Positions 19,031 through 27,972 of a stretch of 64,000 nt of DNA are shown here, piece by piece. The translations under genes were made by a program, and so were the position numbers. Positions within the stretch are counted from its first letter, which is position 1, and each line of letters starts with the position of its first letter. This DNA comes from Verrucomicrobiota bacterium (GTDB lineage Bacteria; Verrucomicrobiota; Verrucomicrobiia; CAIQCK01), in contig JACRJX010000026.1 in NCBI GenBank assembly GCA_016235595.1, forward strand, positions 62,001-126,000, read 5' to 3'. The notes under the pieces are model-generated. The model saw only the letters and a program-made list of their open reading frames with translations. It made no database searches and was not told the origin of the DNA.

Positions 19031-20443
19031 CTATCCGTTGAGCGTCCAGCCGTCGCGATACTTCTTGCCGAGGTATTGGTTGGCCTCGGGGCAGTTGGTG
19101 ACCTTGCCGGCAACGGGGTCATACTGGAGCTTCTTGCCGGCGCGGTAGGCGACCAAGCCGAGCAACAACTGCTCGACCATGTTGCCGCTGTATTCGAAGT
19201 CGCACGCGGTCTTGAGGCCGGGGTTCTTGCACGCCTCGATCCACTGCTTCTGGAAGTGGCCGAGCGGAGGCAGGACGGTCTCGGTGGTGGGCGGCTTGTA
19301 GTAGGTCATGTCCGCGGCGTCGCCGACGGGGATGAGCAGCCGCTTCTGGAAGTCGCAAACGAGGACGCCCTTGGAGCCTTTGAACATCGCGCCGTGGTCA
19401 ATCTTGGTGAGATCCAGCCAGGAGACAGGCGACTTCGGCATGACGCGGCCTTGATACCAGCCGATGCGAATCGGGCCGCGCCAGTCATTGGCGGGATGCT
19501 CGAAGTGCGAGGCGCACTTGATGGGCGTGATGGCAGGGTTGAAAGGATCACCCTTGGCTTCCGCAGAGGTTGGCAGGGCGGCGTCCACGCAGTTCCATAG
19601 CAGGTCCATCGTGTGGCTGCCCATGTCGCCGATTTGGCCGGCGCCGAACTCCCAGAACATGTTCCAAGAAAGGCAATTTGCGCCAGGGCCTTTTTCGAAG
19701 TAGCCGGGATTGTAAGGCTGGAACTGCGACGGGCCGAGCCAGAGGTCGTACTTGAGATTCTTGGGTGGCTCGCCGGCCTCAGGCAGATAGCCGGCGGGGA
19801 CGCCGGGTTTGTCTTTAAAAAAGACGATGCCGGGCTTGTCGTCGTATTCGTTTGGATGACTGTATTCGCAGCCGGACGGTCTGACCTGGCGGTTGCCCCA
19901 GGCGTAAGCGGCCTCGAGGTTGCCAACCGCGCCGCCGCGGATGAGCTCACGGGTGCGGTTGAAGTTGGGGTTGGAGTGGCGTTGCATGCCGACCTGCGTG
20001 GCGAGCTTGCCCTTCTTCTTCATCCACGTGGCGCGGACCGTGCGCGCTTCCTCAACCGTGATGGCGAGCGGCTTCTCACAGTAGCAGTGCAGGTCGCGGT
20101 TCAATGACCAGTTCGCGATGAACGCGTGCGTGTGGTCGGTCGTGCAGCAGACGACGGCGTCGAGGTCTTTTTGTTCGAGACACTTCCGCCAGTCCACGTA
20201 GGTCTTGGCGTTCGGAAACTTCTTGAGCGCCTCGGGGAAACGCTCCTCGTTCACATCGCAGAGGGCCACGACGTTCTCGTCCTTGAGCGAGTCGTAGTGG
20301 GCGAGGCCGCGGCCCCAGACGCCGATGAGGGCGACGTTGAGCTTGTTGCCTGGGGCGTTCTTGCCCGCGCGGGCGCCACTGGGCAGTAGAAGCCATCCGG
20401 CTCCGGCGACGGCGGTGGTCTTGAGGAAGTGACGACGGTTCAT
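19031..20443 (-). CDS. Tat-exported Gfo/Idh/MocA oxidoreductase
   Basis: This 470-residue protein has a twin-arginine signal (MNRRHFLKTTAVAGAGWLLL). It then has a Rossmann domain with LNVALIGVWGRG (about 35-46), the E-K-P motif in CYCEKPLAITVEEA, and a C-terminal substrate domain ending in YLGKKYRDGW. The Tat signal implies folding with cofactor in the cytosol and action in the periplasm; such proteins usually keep tightly bound NAD(P). The ATG at 20441-20443 is chosen because it places RR near the N-terminus. Likely substrates are sugars or sugar derivatives, not identified. Confidence 0.92.
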   Translation of the reverse strand: MNRRHFLKTTAVAGAGWLLLPSGARAGKNAPGNKLNVALIGVWGRGLAHYDSLKDENVVALCDVNEERFPEALKKFPNAKTYVDWRKCLEQKDLDAVVCCTTDHTHAFIANWSLNRDLHCYCEKPLAITVEEARTVRATWMKKKGKLATQVGMQRHSNPNFNRTRELIRGGAVGNLEAAYAWGNRQVRPSGCEYSHPNEYDDKPGIVFFKDKPGVPAGYLPEAGEPPKNLKYDLWLGPSQFQPYNPGYFEKGPGANCLSWNMFWEFGAGQIGDMGSHTMDLLWNCVDAALPTSAEAKGDPFNPAITPIKCASHFEHPANDWRGPIRIGWYQGRVMPKSPVSWLDLTKIDHGAMFKGSKGVLVCDFQKRLLIPVGDAADMTYYKPPTTETVLPPLGHFQKQWIEACKNPGLKTACDFEYSGNMVEQLLLGLVAYRAGKKLQYDPVAGKVTNCPEANQYLGKKYRDGWTLNG

Positions 20444-20602
20444 GTTTGAGTTCTCCTGTAGCGTGTATGCAGTCGGTTTCAAAACTGCGCTCATCCTAGC
20501 AACGAAAACGCCGAGGTAAACAATTTTTTCTCAGGACGCGCGAATTCCTCCTGCGGGCGACACGGGCCGCATCTGCGATCACGACGGATTTCAGAGAGGC
20601 TG

Positions 20603-21052
20603 TCAGGTTTCAGCCACCAAAACCGCTTGTTGTTGCTTCCATGCCGCGCCCAGTTCCTCAAGCGACTCTTTCTGGAGAGTCTGGTCAATCAACGGGAAGA
20701 TCACCTGTTCCTCGTAGTTCAGGTGTTCGCGCGCGATGACGATCGCCGACAGAACGAGACGCCGTGATTCTGCAGCATCCGGCGCTTTTTGCGCCTGGTG
20801 GAAGCAGGCATACAATTCCTGGTGTTCGGTGGATAGCCGGCCGAGGCAGCCTTTTTCGTGCAGCATGTGATCCAGCGTCGTATACGCGAGATTCTGCTCC
20901 ACCTCACTGTGACCGCACAAAATCTTCTCCGCCATCCGGGCCAGAAGTTTGATTTCGGAGATGGCTTTCAGTTCGGGCACAACACGTTCCATGTGATCGA
21001 ACATGATACGAAAAATCGCATGTTCAGTCGTCAATGCTTCCGTAAGTTTCAT
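20603..21052 (-). CDS. Hemerythrin-like (HHE) domain protein
   Basis: This 149-residue helical protein shows hemerythrin-type iron-ligand spacing: LTTEHAIFRIMFDHME (His10 and His20 region), GHSEVEQNLAY (a His-x3-Glu pair), STEHQELYACF, and REHLNYEEQVIFPL (His-x3-Glu). Members bind a di-iron centre and take part in oxygen or nitric oxide sensing, or iron-sulfur repair. The ATG at 21050-21052 gives a normal-length domain; the open frame upstream overlaps the divergent promoter region. It is divergent from the URO-D gene, with a 199-base spacer. Confidence 0.83.
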   Translation of the reverse strand: MKLTEALTTEHAIFRIMFDHMERVVPELKAISEIKLLARMAEKILCGHSEVEQNLAYTTLDHMLHEKGCLGRLSTEHQELYACFHQAQKAPDAAESRRLVLSAIVIAREHLNYEEQVIFPLIDQTLQKESLEELGAAWKQQQAVLVAET

Positions 21053-21251
21053 GGTGTACGTTACAGCACCGCGCGAAAAACACAAATGGACGCGCCTTGC
21101 CGCATCGGTCGCTTGCTTTAGGAGGTTGGTTTCGCTAGAACCGTGCCAGACACGATCCGGAAAGATGCGCCCTTTCTTCTGCCGCATGACGGCTGGGTGA
21201 AGAAAAGCCGCGACGGCAGCGTTTGGAAAACAGGACGACAGTGAGGTTGCC

Positions 21252-22490
21252 ATGACATCGCGTGAGAGAGTGCTCAAGGCCGTAAACCATCAGGCGCCCG
21301 ACCGCGTGCCGGTGGATCTCGGTGGTCTGAAAGCTTCCACAATTGCCGCGGTTGCCTACGACAAGCTCAAATGCAAACTCGGCATCACGACGCCGACGAG
21401 GGTGATTGACGCGCGGTTCATGATTGCCGCGCTCGAAGACGAGGTGTTGCGGCGATTGCATGTGGATGTCGTGCCGCTGGATTTGTCCTGCGTTCTGCCG
21501 ATGAGCCGGCCGGCGAAAGAGTGGATTCCGCGACAGCTGTTCGATGGCACGAACGTCCTCTTTCCGCCCGACACGCGCATTGGCGAGGACGCCGCCGGCA
21601 ACTGGCTGCTGCTCAACGCCGACGGTTCGCCCACGTCATTCCAGATGCCGAAGGGCGGTCACTACTTCGATGACGTGTCGTTCAATCAAGGTGACCGGAT
21701 TGACCCGAAGAAATTTCGTCCCATCTCCGACGTTAAGGACGAGCATCTGGAGCTGATGCGCGATTATGGCCGCTCGCTATACCGGAACACCGACTACGCG
21801 ATCCTCGGTTGGGGTTTCGGCGTGTGTTTCCTCGGCCTGAGCCTGATCACCGACCGGAGCAGCAACGTCACGCAAGCTCTTACCGACGAGTGGATGATGA
21901 TGCTCATGACAGAGAAGGACACCTGTCACGAGATGATGGACCGCTCGGTGGAGGCGAGTATCAAGTGCTTGAAGCTCGTGCATGAGGCGGTGGGCGACTG
22001 TTGTTTTGGGTGGGGTGTGGCGGCTGATGACAGCGGCACGCAGCGCGGCGAGTTCATCCGGCCGGATCTCTGGGCGGAGATGCTCAAGCCACACTACAAG
22101 AGACTTTGCGACTGGATTCACACTAATACGCGCTGGAAGGTCTTCCTTCACTCGTGTGGTTCGATCTACAACCTCATCCCGCATTTTATCGACGCTGGCA
22201 TCGACATTCTCAATCCCGTGCAGACTTCGGCTGCAAACATGGACCCGGCGCGGCTCAAGCGGGAGTTCGGCGAGCGGCTGGTGTTTTGGGGCGGTGGCTG
22301 CGACACGCAGAGCGTGCTCGGCAAGGCCACGCCGGAGGAAATACGGCAGCATGTGAAGGAGCGGCTGCAAGTGTTCAGTCCCGGCGGCGGCTATGTGTTC
22401 AACCAAATCCACAATATCCAGGCCAATGTTCCTCCGGAGAACATCCTCGCGATGTTCGACGCAGCCCACGAATTTGGAGCCTACTCATGA
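21252..22490 (+). CDS. Uroporphyrinogen decarboxylase (URO-D) family protein
   Basis: This 412-residue protein has the URO-D TIM-barrel profile: N-terminal MTSRERVLKAVNHQAPDRVP, a central LVHEAVGDCCFGWGVAADD region, and a C-terminal FWGGGCDTQSVLGKATPEEI with NIQANVPPENI. It is longer than heme-pathway HemE and closer in appearance to methyltransferase-related URO-D proteins that move methyl groups to corrinoid or coenzyme acceptors. It overlaps the next Gfo/Idh gene by 4 bases (ATGA). A ribosome site (GAGG, 7 bases upstream) supports the ATG at 21252. A demethylation step on a methylated sugar is a possibility, not shown. Confidence 0.85.
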   Translation: MTSRERVLKAVNHQAPDRVPVDLGGLKASTIAAVAYDKLKCKLGITTPTRVIDARFMIAALEDEVLRRLHVDVVPLDLSCVLPMSRPAKEWIPRQLFDGTNVLFPPDTRIGEDAAGNWLLLNADGSPTSFQMPKGGHYFDDVSFNQGDRIDPKKFRPISDVKDEHLELMRDYGRSLYRNTDYAILGWGFGVCFLGLSLITDRSSNVTQALTDEWMMMLMTEKDTCHEMMDRSVEASIKCLKLVHEAVGDCCFGWGVAADDSGTQRGEFIRPDLWAEMLKPHYKRLCDWIHTNTRWKVFLHSCGSIYNLIPHFIDAGIDILNPVQTSAANMDPARLKREFGERLVFWGGGCDTQSVLGKATPEEIRQHVKERLQVFSPGGGYVFNQIHNIQANVPPENILAMFDAAHEFGAYS

Positions 22491-23755
22491 ATAGCAACCG
22501 GCGCAATTTTCTGAAATCCGCAGCCGCGCTCGCTGTGCCTTGGGTCATACCTGCATCGGTGTTGGGCAGGGACGGCGCGGTGGCGGCGAACAGCCGCCTC
22601 GGGCTGGGAGTGATCGGCCTCGGCAACCGCAACACCAGCAACCTCGGCCATTTCCTCAAACAGGAAGACGTGCGGTGCGTCACCGTGTGCGATTGCTTCG
22701 CCGACCGGCGGGCGCGCGGCAAAAAGATGGTGGACGAGCACTACGGCAACAGCGATTGCGTTGCCACCCGGTTCCATGAGGAGATCTTTGCGCGCAAGGA
22801 CATTGATGCCGTGTTGATCGGCACGGGCGACCGCTGGCATGCGGTGCTTTCCATGCTCGCGGCGCGGGCTGGCAAGGATGTGTATTGCGAGAAACCGTTC
22901 ACTCTGACCATCGGCGAGGGGCGGATGCTGGTGGAGACGATGAGCCGCTACGGGACGGTCTGGCAGTGCGGCACGCAGCGGCGTTCCAACAGCGCCTATC
23001 GTTTCGTCGCCGAGGGCGTGAAGGGCGGCATGATCGGCCGGCTGCGCACCATCACGATGTCTTTCGGCGGGTGGGGCGGCAACGGCGTGCCCACGCCGGA
23101 GCCCGCGCCCGACCCGGAGGTGTTCGACTACGACCGCTGGTTGGGACAGGCGCCGTGGGCGCCGTATTCCAAGGTCCGCGTCGCGTTGTGGCGGAACAAT
23201 TGGGACACGAGCGCCGGGCCGGTGGTGGACATGGGGCCACACTACCTCGATATCGCGCAGTGGGCGCACAACAGCGAGTTGTCCGGGCCGGTTGAGTTCG
23301 AGGGTGAGGCGACGTGGCCGGAGCCGGGTGGTTTCGCCAACGTGCCTTTCGTGGTCAACGTCCAGGCTCGTTACGCCGACGGCGTCCGCATCGTGATGAA
23401 TTCCGGCGACAAGGGCGTCCGCTTCGATGGTGACGAAGGCTGGGTGAGAATCTCCGACGGCGGCGATATCACGGCAGAACCCGTCTCCATTCTCCGCACC
23501 AGGGCCGCGCCGCGGGTGGATTGGACCAACATGAACGACCACGTGCGGAACTTCCTCGACTGCATCAAGTCGCGGCGGCTGACGGCGTCGCATCCCGAAC
23601 TGGCGCAGCGTTGTCACACGGCGGCACATTGCGCAAACCTCTGCCTGCGGCTGGGCCGCAAGCTCCACTGGGACCCGGCGAATGAGCGTTTTGTCAACGA
23701 CGACACTGCCAACCGTTTCCTCTCGCGTGTGATGCGCGTGCCATGGAATGCTTGA
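22487..23755 (+). CDS. Tat-exported Gfo/Idh/MocA oxidoreductase
   Basis: This 422-residue protein starts MNSNRRNFLKSAAALAVPWV with a twin-arginine motif. It has a Rossmann fold (LGVIGLGNRNTSN, about 40-52), the E-K-P motif in DVYCEKPFTLTIGEG, and a C-terminal domain with VVDMGPHYLDIAQW (conserved His). The start codon lies in the ATGA overlap with the URO-D gene, so translation is probably coupled. It is co-transcribed with URO-D and the small HTH protein that begins 3 bases after its stop. Periplasmic sugar oxidation is inferred. Confidence 0.93.
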   Translation: MNSNRRNFLKSAAALAVPWVIPASVLGRDGAVAANSRLGLGVIGLGNRNTSNLGHFLKQEDVRCVTVCDCFADRRARGKKMVDEHYGNSDCVATRFHEEIFARKDIDAVLIGTGDRWHAVLSMLAARAGKDVYCEKPFTLTIGEGRMLVETMSRYGTVWQCGTQRRSNSAYRFVAEGVKGGMIGRLRTITMSFGGWGGNGVPTPEPAPDPEVFDYDRWLGQAPWAPYSKVRVALWRNNWDTSAGPVVDMGPHYLDIAQWAHNSELSGPVEFEGEATWPEPGGFANVPFVVNVQARYADGVRIVMNSGDKGVRFDGDEGWVRISDGGDITAEPVSILRTRAAPRVDWTNMNDHVRNFLDCIKSRRLTASHPELAQRCHTAAHCANLCLRLGRKLHWDPANERFVNDDTANRFLSRVMRVPWNA

Positions 23756-23758
23756 GCC

Positions 23759-24004
23759 ATGGCTGCTGTGAATTCCAACATCGAACGCAACCTGGGCGAA
23801 CAACCAATCGCGCGGCTCATGCAAGAGCACGGTCTGAAGGCGCACGACCTCGTGACGGCCTCTACGGAACAGATTACGCACAAGATGGTCGCGCGCGCGT
23901 GCAAGGGGCGGCGGCTGACGCTAAACACGCAGTCCAAGGTGCTTCGCGCCCTCAACAGCGCGACGGGGAAGAGTTACGCGCTGGCTGATCTCTTCAACTA
24001 CTAG
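23759..24004 (+). CDS. Small HTH-like (XRE-type) protein
   Basis: This 81-residue protein has IARLMQEHGLKAHDLV (helix 1-2), then ITHKMVARACKGRRLTLNTQ and SKVLRALNSATGKSYALADLF. The spacing is like a Cro/CI helix-turn-helix, with a basic recognition helix (ACKGRRLT). I do not recognise a named family. It starts 3 bases after the Gfo/Idh stop, so it is the third gene of the operon and may autoregulate it. The short length and lack of a ligand domain make a simple DNA-binding role most likely, but that is inference. Confidence 0.7.
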   Translation: MAAVNSNIERNLGEQPIARLMQEHGLKAHDLVTASTEQITHKMVARACKGRRLTLNTQSKVLRALNSATGKSYALADLFNY

Positions 24005-24049
24005 CTTCGTTGCCGCCGACGTGAGGAGGCGGAGCGACCGGCGTCCGTA

Positions 24050-24865
24050 TCAACTTCCCACCATGGATCGCCGAAACTCGCGCGGCGTCTGGCCCACGTA
24101 GCGGCGGAAGTGTTCGGTGAAGGAGCTTTGGTCGTAAAAACCGCAATCGGTGGCGATGTCGGCCAGCGAGGCGTCAGCATGGCGCAGCGCGTGGCATGCG
24201 GCGAGGACGCGGGTCTTGATGAGGAACTCCTGCGGCGAGACGCCGAGGATGGCGTGAAACTTCCGTTCAAGTTGCCGGGGTGACAAGCCGGTATGTTTTG
24301 CAAGATCGGCGACGTTGACCGGGCTGCGGAAATGTTCGCGGAGGTATCGCACTGCGGCGTCGATTTCCCGCCACGGCATCGCGAGGCGGATGGTTCCCTC
24401 GTAGCGTTGCAGGACGCCCATGATGCCGATGATGGAGCCGCGCCGTGAACGGATCGGCAGCTTCGTCACTTGATACCAGTCCGGAACGCCGCGCGCATCC
24501 CACCAGAGTTCGACACCGCGCAATACCGGTTCACCAGTGCGGTAGATTCGTTCGTCGTCATCGACGTAGCCTTTGGCCATGACAGGCGGGTTTAGATCGA
24601 AGTCAGTCAGGCCGATGACGTCGGCCTCGTTGCGCAGACCGTAGAGTTTGCGGACACTGTTGCTCGAGAACATCGTCTCGCCCCGCCGATTCTTCGCGAA
24701 GAAGTGCAGGCCGGGCAGGTGGTCGAACAGGACGTGGAAAAGGCTGGTCGGCGCGATCTGCCGCAGCCACGCCTCCCGCTGCGCCAGCCGTTGCTTGAGC
24801 GAGGCGCTGCGCAACGGCGAAGGTGTTGCTCGCGGCTTTGCTGTTCTGGAGGTCGGCTTTGGCAT
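24050..24865 (-). CDS. AraC-family regulator with PAS sensor domain
   Basis: This 271-residue protein has an N-terminal PAS-like domain (about 40-150, with LHFFAKNRRGETMFSSNS and IGIMGVLQRYEG). It is followed by an AraC-type double helix-turn-helix (about 165-268): VADLAKHTGLSPRQLERKF, LADIATDCGFYDQSSFTEHF and the GQTPREFRRS end motif. It is an intracellular one-component regulator, with the effector sensed by PAS rather than a cupin domain. It is divergent from a Tat-exported Gfo/Idh gene, and TGACCG half-sites lie between the two. A role in controlling that neighbour is inferred. Confidence 0.92.
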   Translation of the reverse strand: MPKPTSRTAKPRATPSPLRSASLKQRLAQREAWLRQIAPTSLFHVLFDHLPGLHFFAKNRRGETMFSSNSVRKLYGLRNEADVIGLTDFDLNPPVMAKGYVDDDERIYRTGEPVLRGVELWWDARGVPDWYQVTKLPIRSRRGSIIGIMGVLQRYEGTIRLAMPWREIDAAVRYLREHFRSPVNVADLAKHTGLSPRQLERKFHAILGVSPQEFLIKTRVLAACHALRHADASLADIATDCGFYDQSSFTEHFRRYVGQTPREFRRSMVGS

Positions 24866-24910
24866 AAACGGTGTCGCGTTGCGCCAATACTGAATCCGAT
24901 GGAGACCTTA

Positions 24911-24967
24911 CGGTCAAGGCTTGGAAATAGTTATGTCGCGTGACCGTTGCTAAGATTATTGTGACCG
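24911..24967. promoter_or_regulatory. Candidate AraC-type operator: TGACCG half-sites
   Basis: TGACCG occurs at 24941-24946 and again at 24962-24967 in the same orientation, start-to-start distance 21 bases (two helical turns). It occurs once inverted (CGGTCA) at 24911-24916. Tandem half-sites about 21 bases apart are typical of AraC-family binding. The site lies between the AraC gene and the Gfo/Idh gene. Confidence 0.5.
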
Positions 24968-24990
24968 ACATTGAGAAAGGAAAACTGACC

Positions 24991-26376
24991 ATGAACGAAT
25001 CTGCTTCCACGCTTTCCCGTCGAAACTTCCTCCGCCGCGCGGCCGTTGCCACGGCGGCGTTCCATGTCGTGCCGGGCTATGTGCTCGGTCTCAATGGCCA
25101 GACGCCACCGAGCCGCAAGCTCAACATCGCCGGCGTCGGCGTTGGCGGCATGGGTGGCCACAACATCAAACGTTGCTCCGAGACGGAGAACATCGTCGCG
25201 CTTTGCGACATCGATCCCAACTACGCAGGCAAGACGTTCAAGGCGCATCCCGGCGCGAAGGTCTACATGGACTTCCACGAGATGCTGGAGAAGCAGAAGG
25301 ACATCGAGGCGGTCGTCGTCGCCACACCCGACCACACCCACGCCGTCGTTGCCATGGCGTGCATCAAGGCCGGCAAACATGTTTATGTTCAGAAGCCGCT
25401 GGCGCACTCGGTCAACGAAGTGCGCGCGATGACGGAGGCCGCCCGGAAACATAAGGTCATCACTCAGATGGGCAACCAGGGCCGCTCTGGCGAGGGCGCG
25501 CGCATGGTCTGCGAATGGCTCTGGGCTGGCGCCATTGGCAAGGTGCGCGAGGTTCACGCGTGGACCAACCGCCCCGTCTGGCCGCAAGGCATCGAGGTCG
25601 GCCGGCCCACGGAGACGCCGCCGGTGCCTTCGGGCATGGATTGGGACAAATGGATCGGCCCCGCGCCGTTCCGTCCGTATCATCCCGCCTACCATCCGGG
25701 CAACTGGCGCGCATGGTGCGATTTCGGCACCGGTTCGCTCGGCGATCTCGGCTGCCACATCCTCGACTGTATCTTCTGGTCCATGAAACTGAAGTATCCC
25801 ACCAGTGTCGAGGGCTGCATTTCCACCTACTGGCGCGACCTTTGGAAAGTCGTCGAGCCGAAGAACGAGAACTTCCCGCGCTCCACGATTGTGCGCTACG
25901 CGTTCCCGAAGCGGGATGACATGCCGGCGATGAACCTCACCTGGTGGGACGGTGGCATGATGCCGCCACGGCCCGTCGAGTTGGAGGAGGGGAGGCAGAT
26001 GGGTGATTCCGACGGCGGCGTCCTGTTCATTGGAGACAAGGGCAAACTGGTGGCCGGCTGCTACGGCAAGAGTCCGCGCCTCATCCCGGACGCGAAGATG
26101 AAAGCATTTCAACGCCCGGAGAAGACGCTGGAGCGTGTTCCCGGCGGCGAGCAGGGGCACGAGAAGGATTGGATTCGCGCCTGCAAGGACGGCAAACCCG
26201 CGTGCTCGAACTTCGACTTCTCCGGACCGCTCTCCGAGATGGTGTTGATGGGCAACCTGGCCGTGCGTTATCCCAACCGCCGCCTCCTCTGGGATGGCGA
26301 GAAGATGGAAGTGACCAACGACAAGGAAGCCAACAGCTACGTCAAGCGCGCCTACCGCGAAGGTTGGACGCTGTGA
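24991..26376 (+). CDS. Tat-exported Gfo/Idh/MocA oxidoreductase
   Basis: This 461-residue protein has a twin-arginine signal (STLSRRNFLRRAAVATAAFH), then the Rossmann motif GVGVGGMGGHNIKR. The family E-K-P motif is degenerate here: the text reads VYVQKPLAHSV, with Q in place of E. The C-terminal domain contains GDLGCHILDCIFW and ends NSYVKRAYREGW. ATG 24991 follows GAGAAAGG and is preferred over the upstream in-frame codon at 24940. It is divergent from the AraC regulator. Periplasmic sugar-derivative oxidation is inferred. Confidence 0.92.
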   Translation: MNESASTLSRRNFLRRAAVATAAFHVVPGYVLGLNGQTPPSRKLNIAGVGVGGMGGHNIKRCSETENIVALCDIDPNYAGKTFKAHPGAKVYMDFHEMLEKQKDIEAVVVATPDHTHAVVAMACIKAGKHVYVQKPLAHSVNEVRAMTEAARKHKVITQMGNQGRSGEGARMVCEWLWAGAIGKVREVHAWTNRPVWPQGIEVGRPTETPPVPSGMDWDKWIGPAPFRPYHPAYHPGNWRAWCDFGTGSLGDLGCHILDCIFWSMKLKYPTSVEGCISTYWRDLWKVVEPKNENFPRSTIVRYAFPKRDDMPAMNLTWWDGGMMPPRPVELEEGRQMGDSDGGVLFIGDKGKLVAGCYGKSPRLIPDAKMKAFQRPEKTLERVPGGEQGHEKDWIRACKDGKPACSNFDFSGPLSEMVLMGNLAVRYPNRRLLWDGEKMEVTNDKEANSYVKRAYREGWTL

Positions 26377-26386
26377 CGTAGTCGTG

Positions 26387-27160
26387 TCACTTCGAGACGC
26401 GGCCGCTTGTTTTGTGCGCTGGTTGGACGATGTGGGCGGTGACGAAGACGTACGTTACCCGCTTGCCGGTGGAGTCCGGCATTCCGCCTGAAACCACGGT
26501 GCCCTCCATTGGGACGATGATGCTTGTCGTTGTTCGGCGGATATAGAAGTCCGGTTGCTGCACCCACATCTTCGATGTTTTCTTGCCCTCAGTCTCGCCC
26601 GCCTCGACGTTGTTCCAGCCAGCGAACTCGGAGAATTCCGAGATTATGGTGATGTCAACGGTTTTGCCGTCGTCGCTGATTCGGGGCGTGGCGTTCACCG
26701 AGAGGCCGATGTTGCGGGTTTGGAAACCGCCGGGCGTCGGTTGTGCCACCCAATCATCCTTGGTTGTGGGGACGCTTTTGTCGTTTGTCACTCTCGGTGG
26801 TTCGTACTCGGTGGGATAGATTCTTTCGACCACTCCCTCCGTTTTGCTTTGCTGGTCGGGAATGGTGATCACCTTGCTGGTGGCCAAAAGCTGGCCCTTG
26901 CCGGCAGTCCATGCTTTCAGAATCTGTTCCTGGGTTGGCGCGGCACTGGGGGATTTGCGCGCCATCTCTTCGACCTCCTTCAGGTCAAAGGTCACGAACG
27001 AGACGTTTATCTCGACGTTGCAGCATGGCTCACTCGCGGCCGGAATGATCGCTTTGGGGTTCTCTTTTGCGGGCTTCTTGTCGGGTTCCTGTGCGCCTGC
27101 GGCGAGCACAAGAGACAACGAACCTGCAAAGAGGAGATGCCGGAAGCTGTGTGTTTTCAT
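26387..27160 (-). CDS. Exported secretin-like (beta-domain) protein, copy 1
   Basis: This 257-residue protein has a signal peptide (about 1-22). The mature part has elements that resemble the C-terminal secretin domain of type II/III secretion: CCNVEINVSFVTFDLKEVEE, then RNIGLSVNATPRISDDGKTV, then TTTSIIVPMEGTVVSGG, and finally VTYVFVTAHIV. It lacks the N-domains and the length of a true secretin. Its neighbour at 27206-27940 is a clear paralogue. A role as a ring-forming envelope protein or a repurposed beta-domain is inferred from pattern only; no biochemical function is known. Confidence 0.6.
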   Translation of the reverse strand: MKTHSFRHLLFAGSLSLVLAAGAQEPDKKPAKENPKAIIPAASEPCCNVEINVSFVTFDLKEVEEMARKSPSAAPTQEQILKAWTAGKGQLLATSKVITIPDQQSKTEGVVERIYPTEYEPPRVTNDKSVPTTKDDWVAQPTPGGFQTRNIGLSVNATPRISDDGKTVDITIISEFSEFAGWNNVEAGETEGKKTSKMWVQQPDFYIRRTTTSIIVPMEGTVVSGGMPDSTGKRVTYVFVTAHIVQPAHKTSGRVSK

Positions 27161-27205
27161 GGCAGTGGTTCTTGTTTGGAACGTGATTTTATCAGGGCAA
27201 TCTGC

Positions 27206-27940
27206 TTATCGAGGCAACGAAGCTTTGCGGGCGGTGATGAAGATGTAGGTCAGTGTTTGGCCGGTTGAGTCTGGTAAGCCGCCGGTAACGATGGTTTCGT
27301 TCATCGGAACAACCAGACTGGTTGTTATTCTTTGCGATTGAACGTTCGGTTGCAGGTACCATGCCGTCACCTTTTTTTGCCCTTCGTCCTGCCCCACCTC
27401 GATCCTATTCCAGCCGAGGAACTTGGAAAGTTCGGGAATCATGGTCAACCCGATGCTGTTGTGGATCTCGTCTATCACCGATGTCAGATTTACGGTGCAG
27501 CCGATATTCCGGGTGTCAAAACCGCCGGGCGTTGGGCGTGGATCCTCCGGCGGTGGTGTGTAACCCGCGGCGAAACTGCCAGCGACTCGTGGCTGCTCAT
27601 ACTCCGTGGGGCGGATTTTCTCCAATATGCCTTCGGTCTTGGTTTGCAGGCCTGGCAGGCCAATGACCTTGCTGGTGGCGAGAAGCTTGCCTTTGCCCGC
27701 CATCCAGGCTTCCAGTATCTGTTCCTGCTTCGGCGCGGCGCTCGCGGATTTTCGCGCCATCGCCGCGATTTCCTTCAGATCAAACATCACGAACGACACA
27801 TCAATCTCCACGTTGATGATGGGCGATTGCGCAGCGGGTTCCTTCTCATTCGGTATTGGGTAGGCGGTTTTCTTCTCCGGCGCCTGTGCATTTGCTGCCA
27901 GCGCGAGCGTGAGGGAGAGCGTGAGAATCAGAGTTCGCAT
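27206..27940 (-). CDS. Exported secretin-like (beta-domain) protein, copy 2
   Basis: This 244-residue protein is a paralogue of the protein encoded at 26387-27160, with the same layout. It has a signal peptide (about 1-19), IINVEIDVSFVMFDLKEIAA, a central PTPGGFDTRNIGCTVNL segment, and a TTSLVVPMNETIVTGGLPD/LTYIFITAR end. Shared motifs include MARKS.SAAP.QEQIL.AW and ATSKVI. It lies 45 bases upstream of copy 1 on the same strand, so the two are probably one transcript. The secretin resemblance lies in the last about 100 residues. Function is not known. Confidence 0.6.
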   Translation of the reverse strand: MRTLILTLSLTLALAANAQAPEKKTAYPIPNEKEPAAQSPIINVEIDVSFVMFDLKEIAAMARKSASAAPKQEQILEAWMAGKGKLLATSKVIGLPGLQTKTEGILEKIRPTEYEQPRVAGSFAAGYTPPPEDPRPTPGGFDTRNIGCTVNLTSVIDEIHNSIGLTMIPELSKFLGWNRIEVGQDEGQKKVTAWYLQPNVQSQRITTSLVVPMNETIVTGGLPDSTGQTLTYIFITARKASLPR

Positions 27941-27972
27941 GGATTCTGGTTTCCGGGCGATCCCTCACTTCG

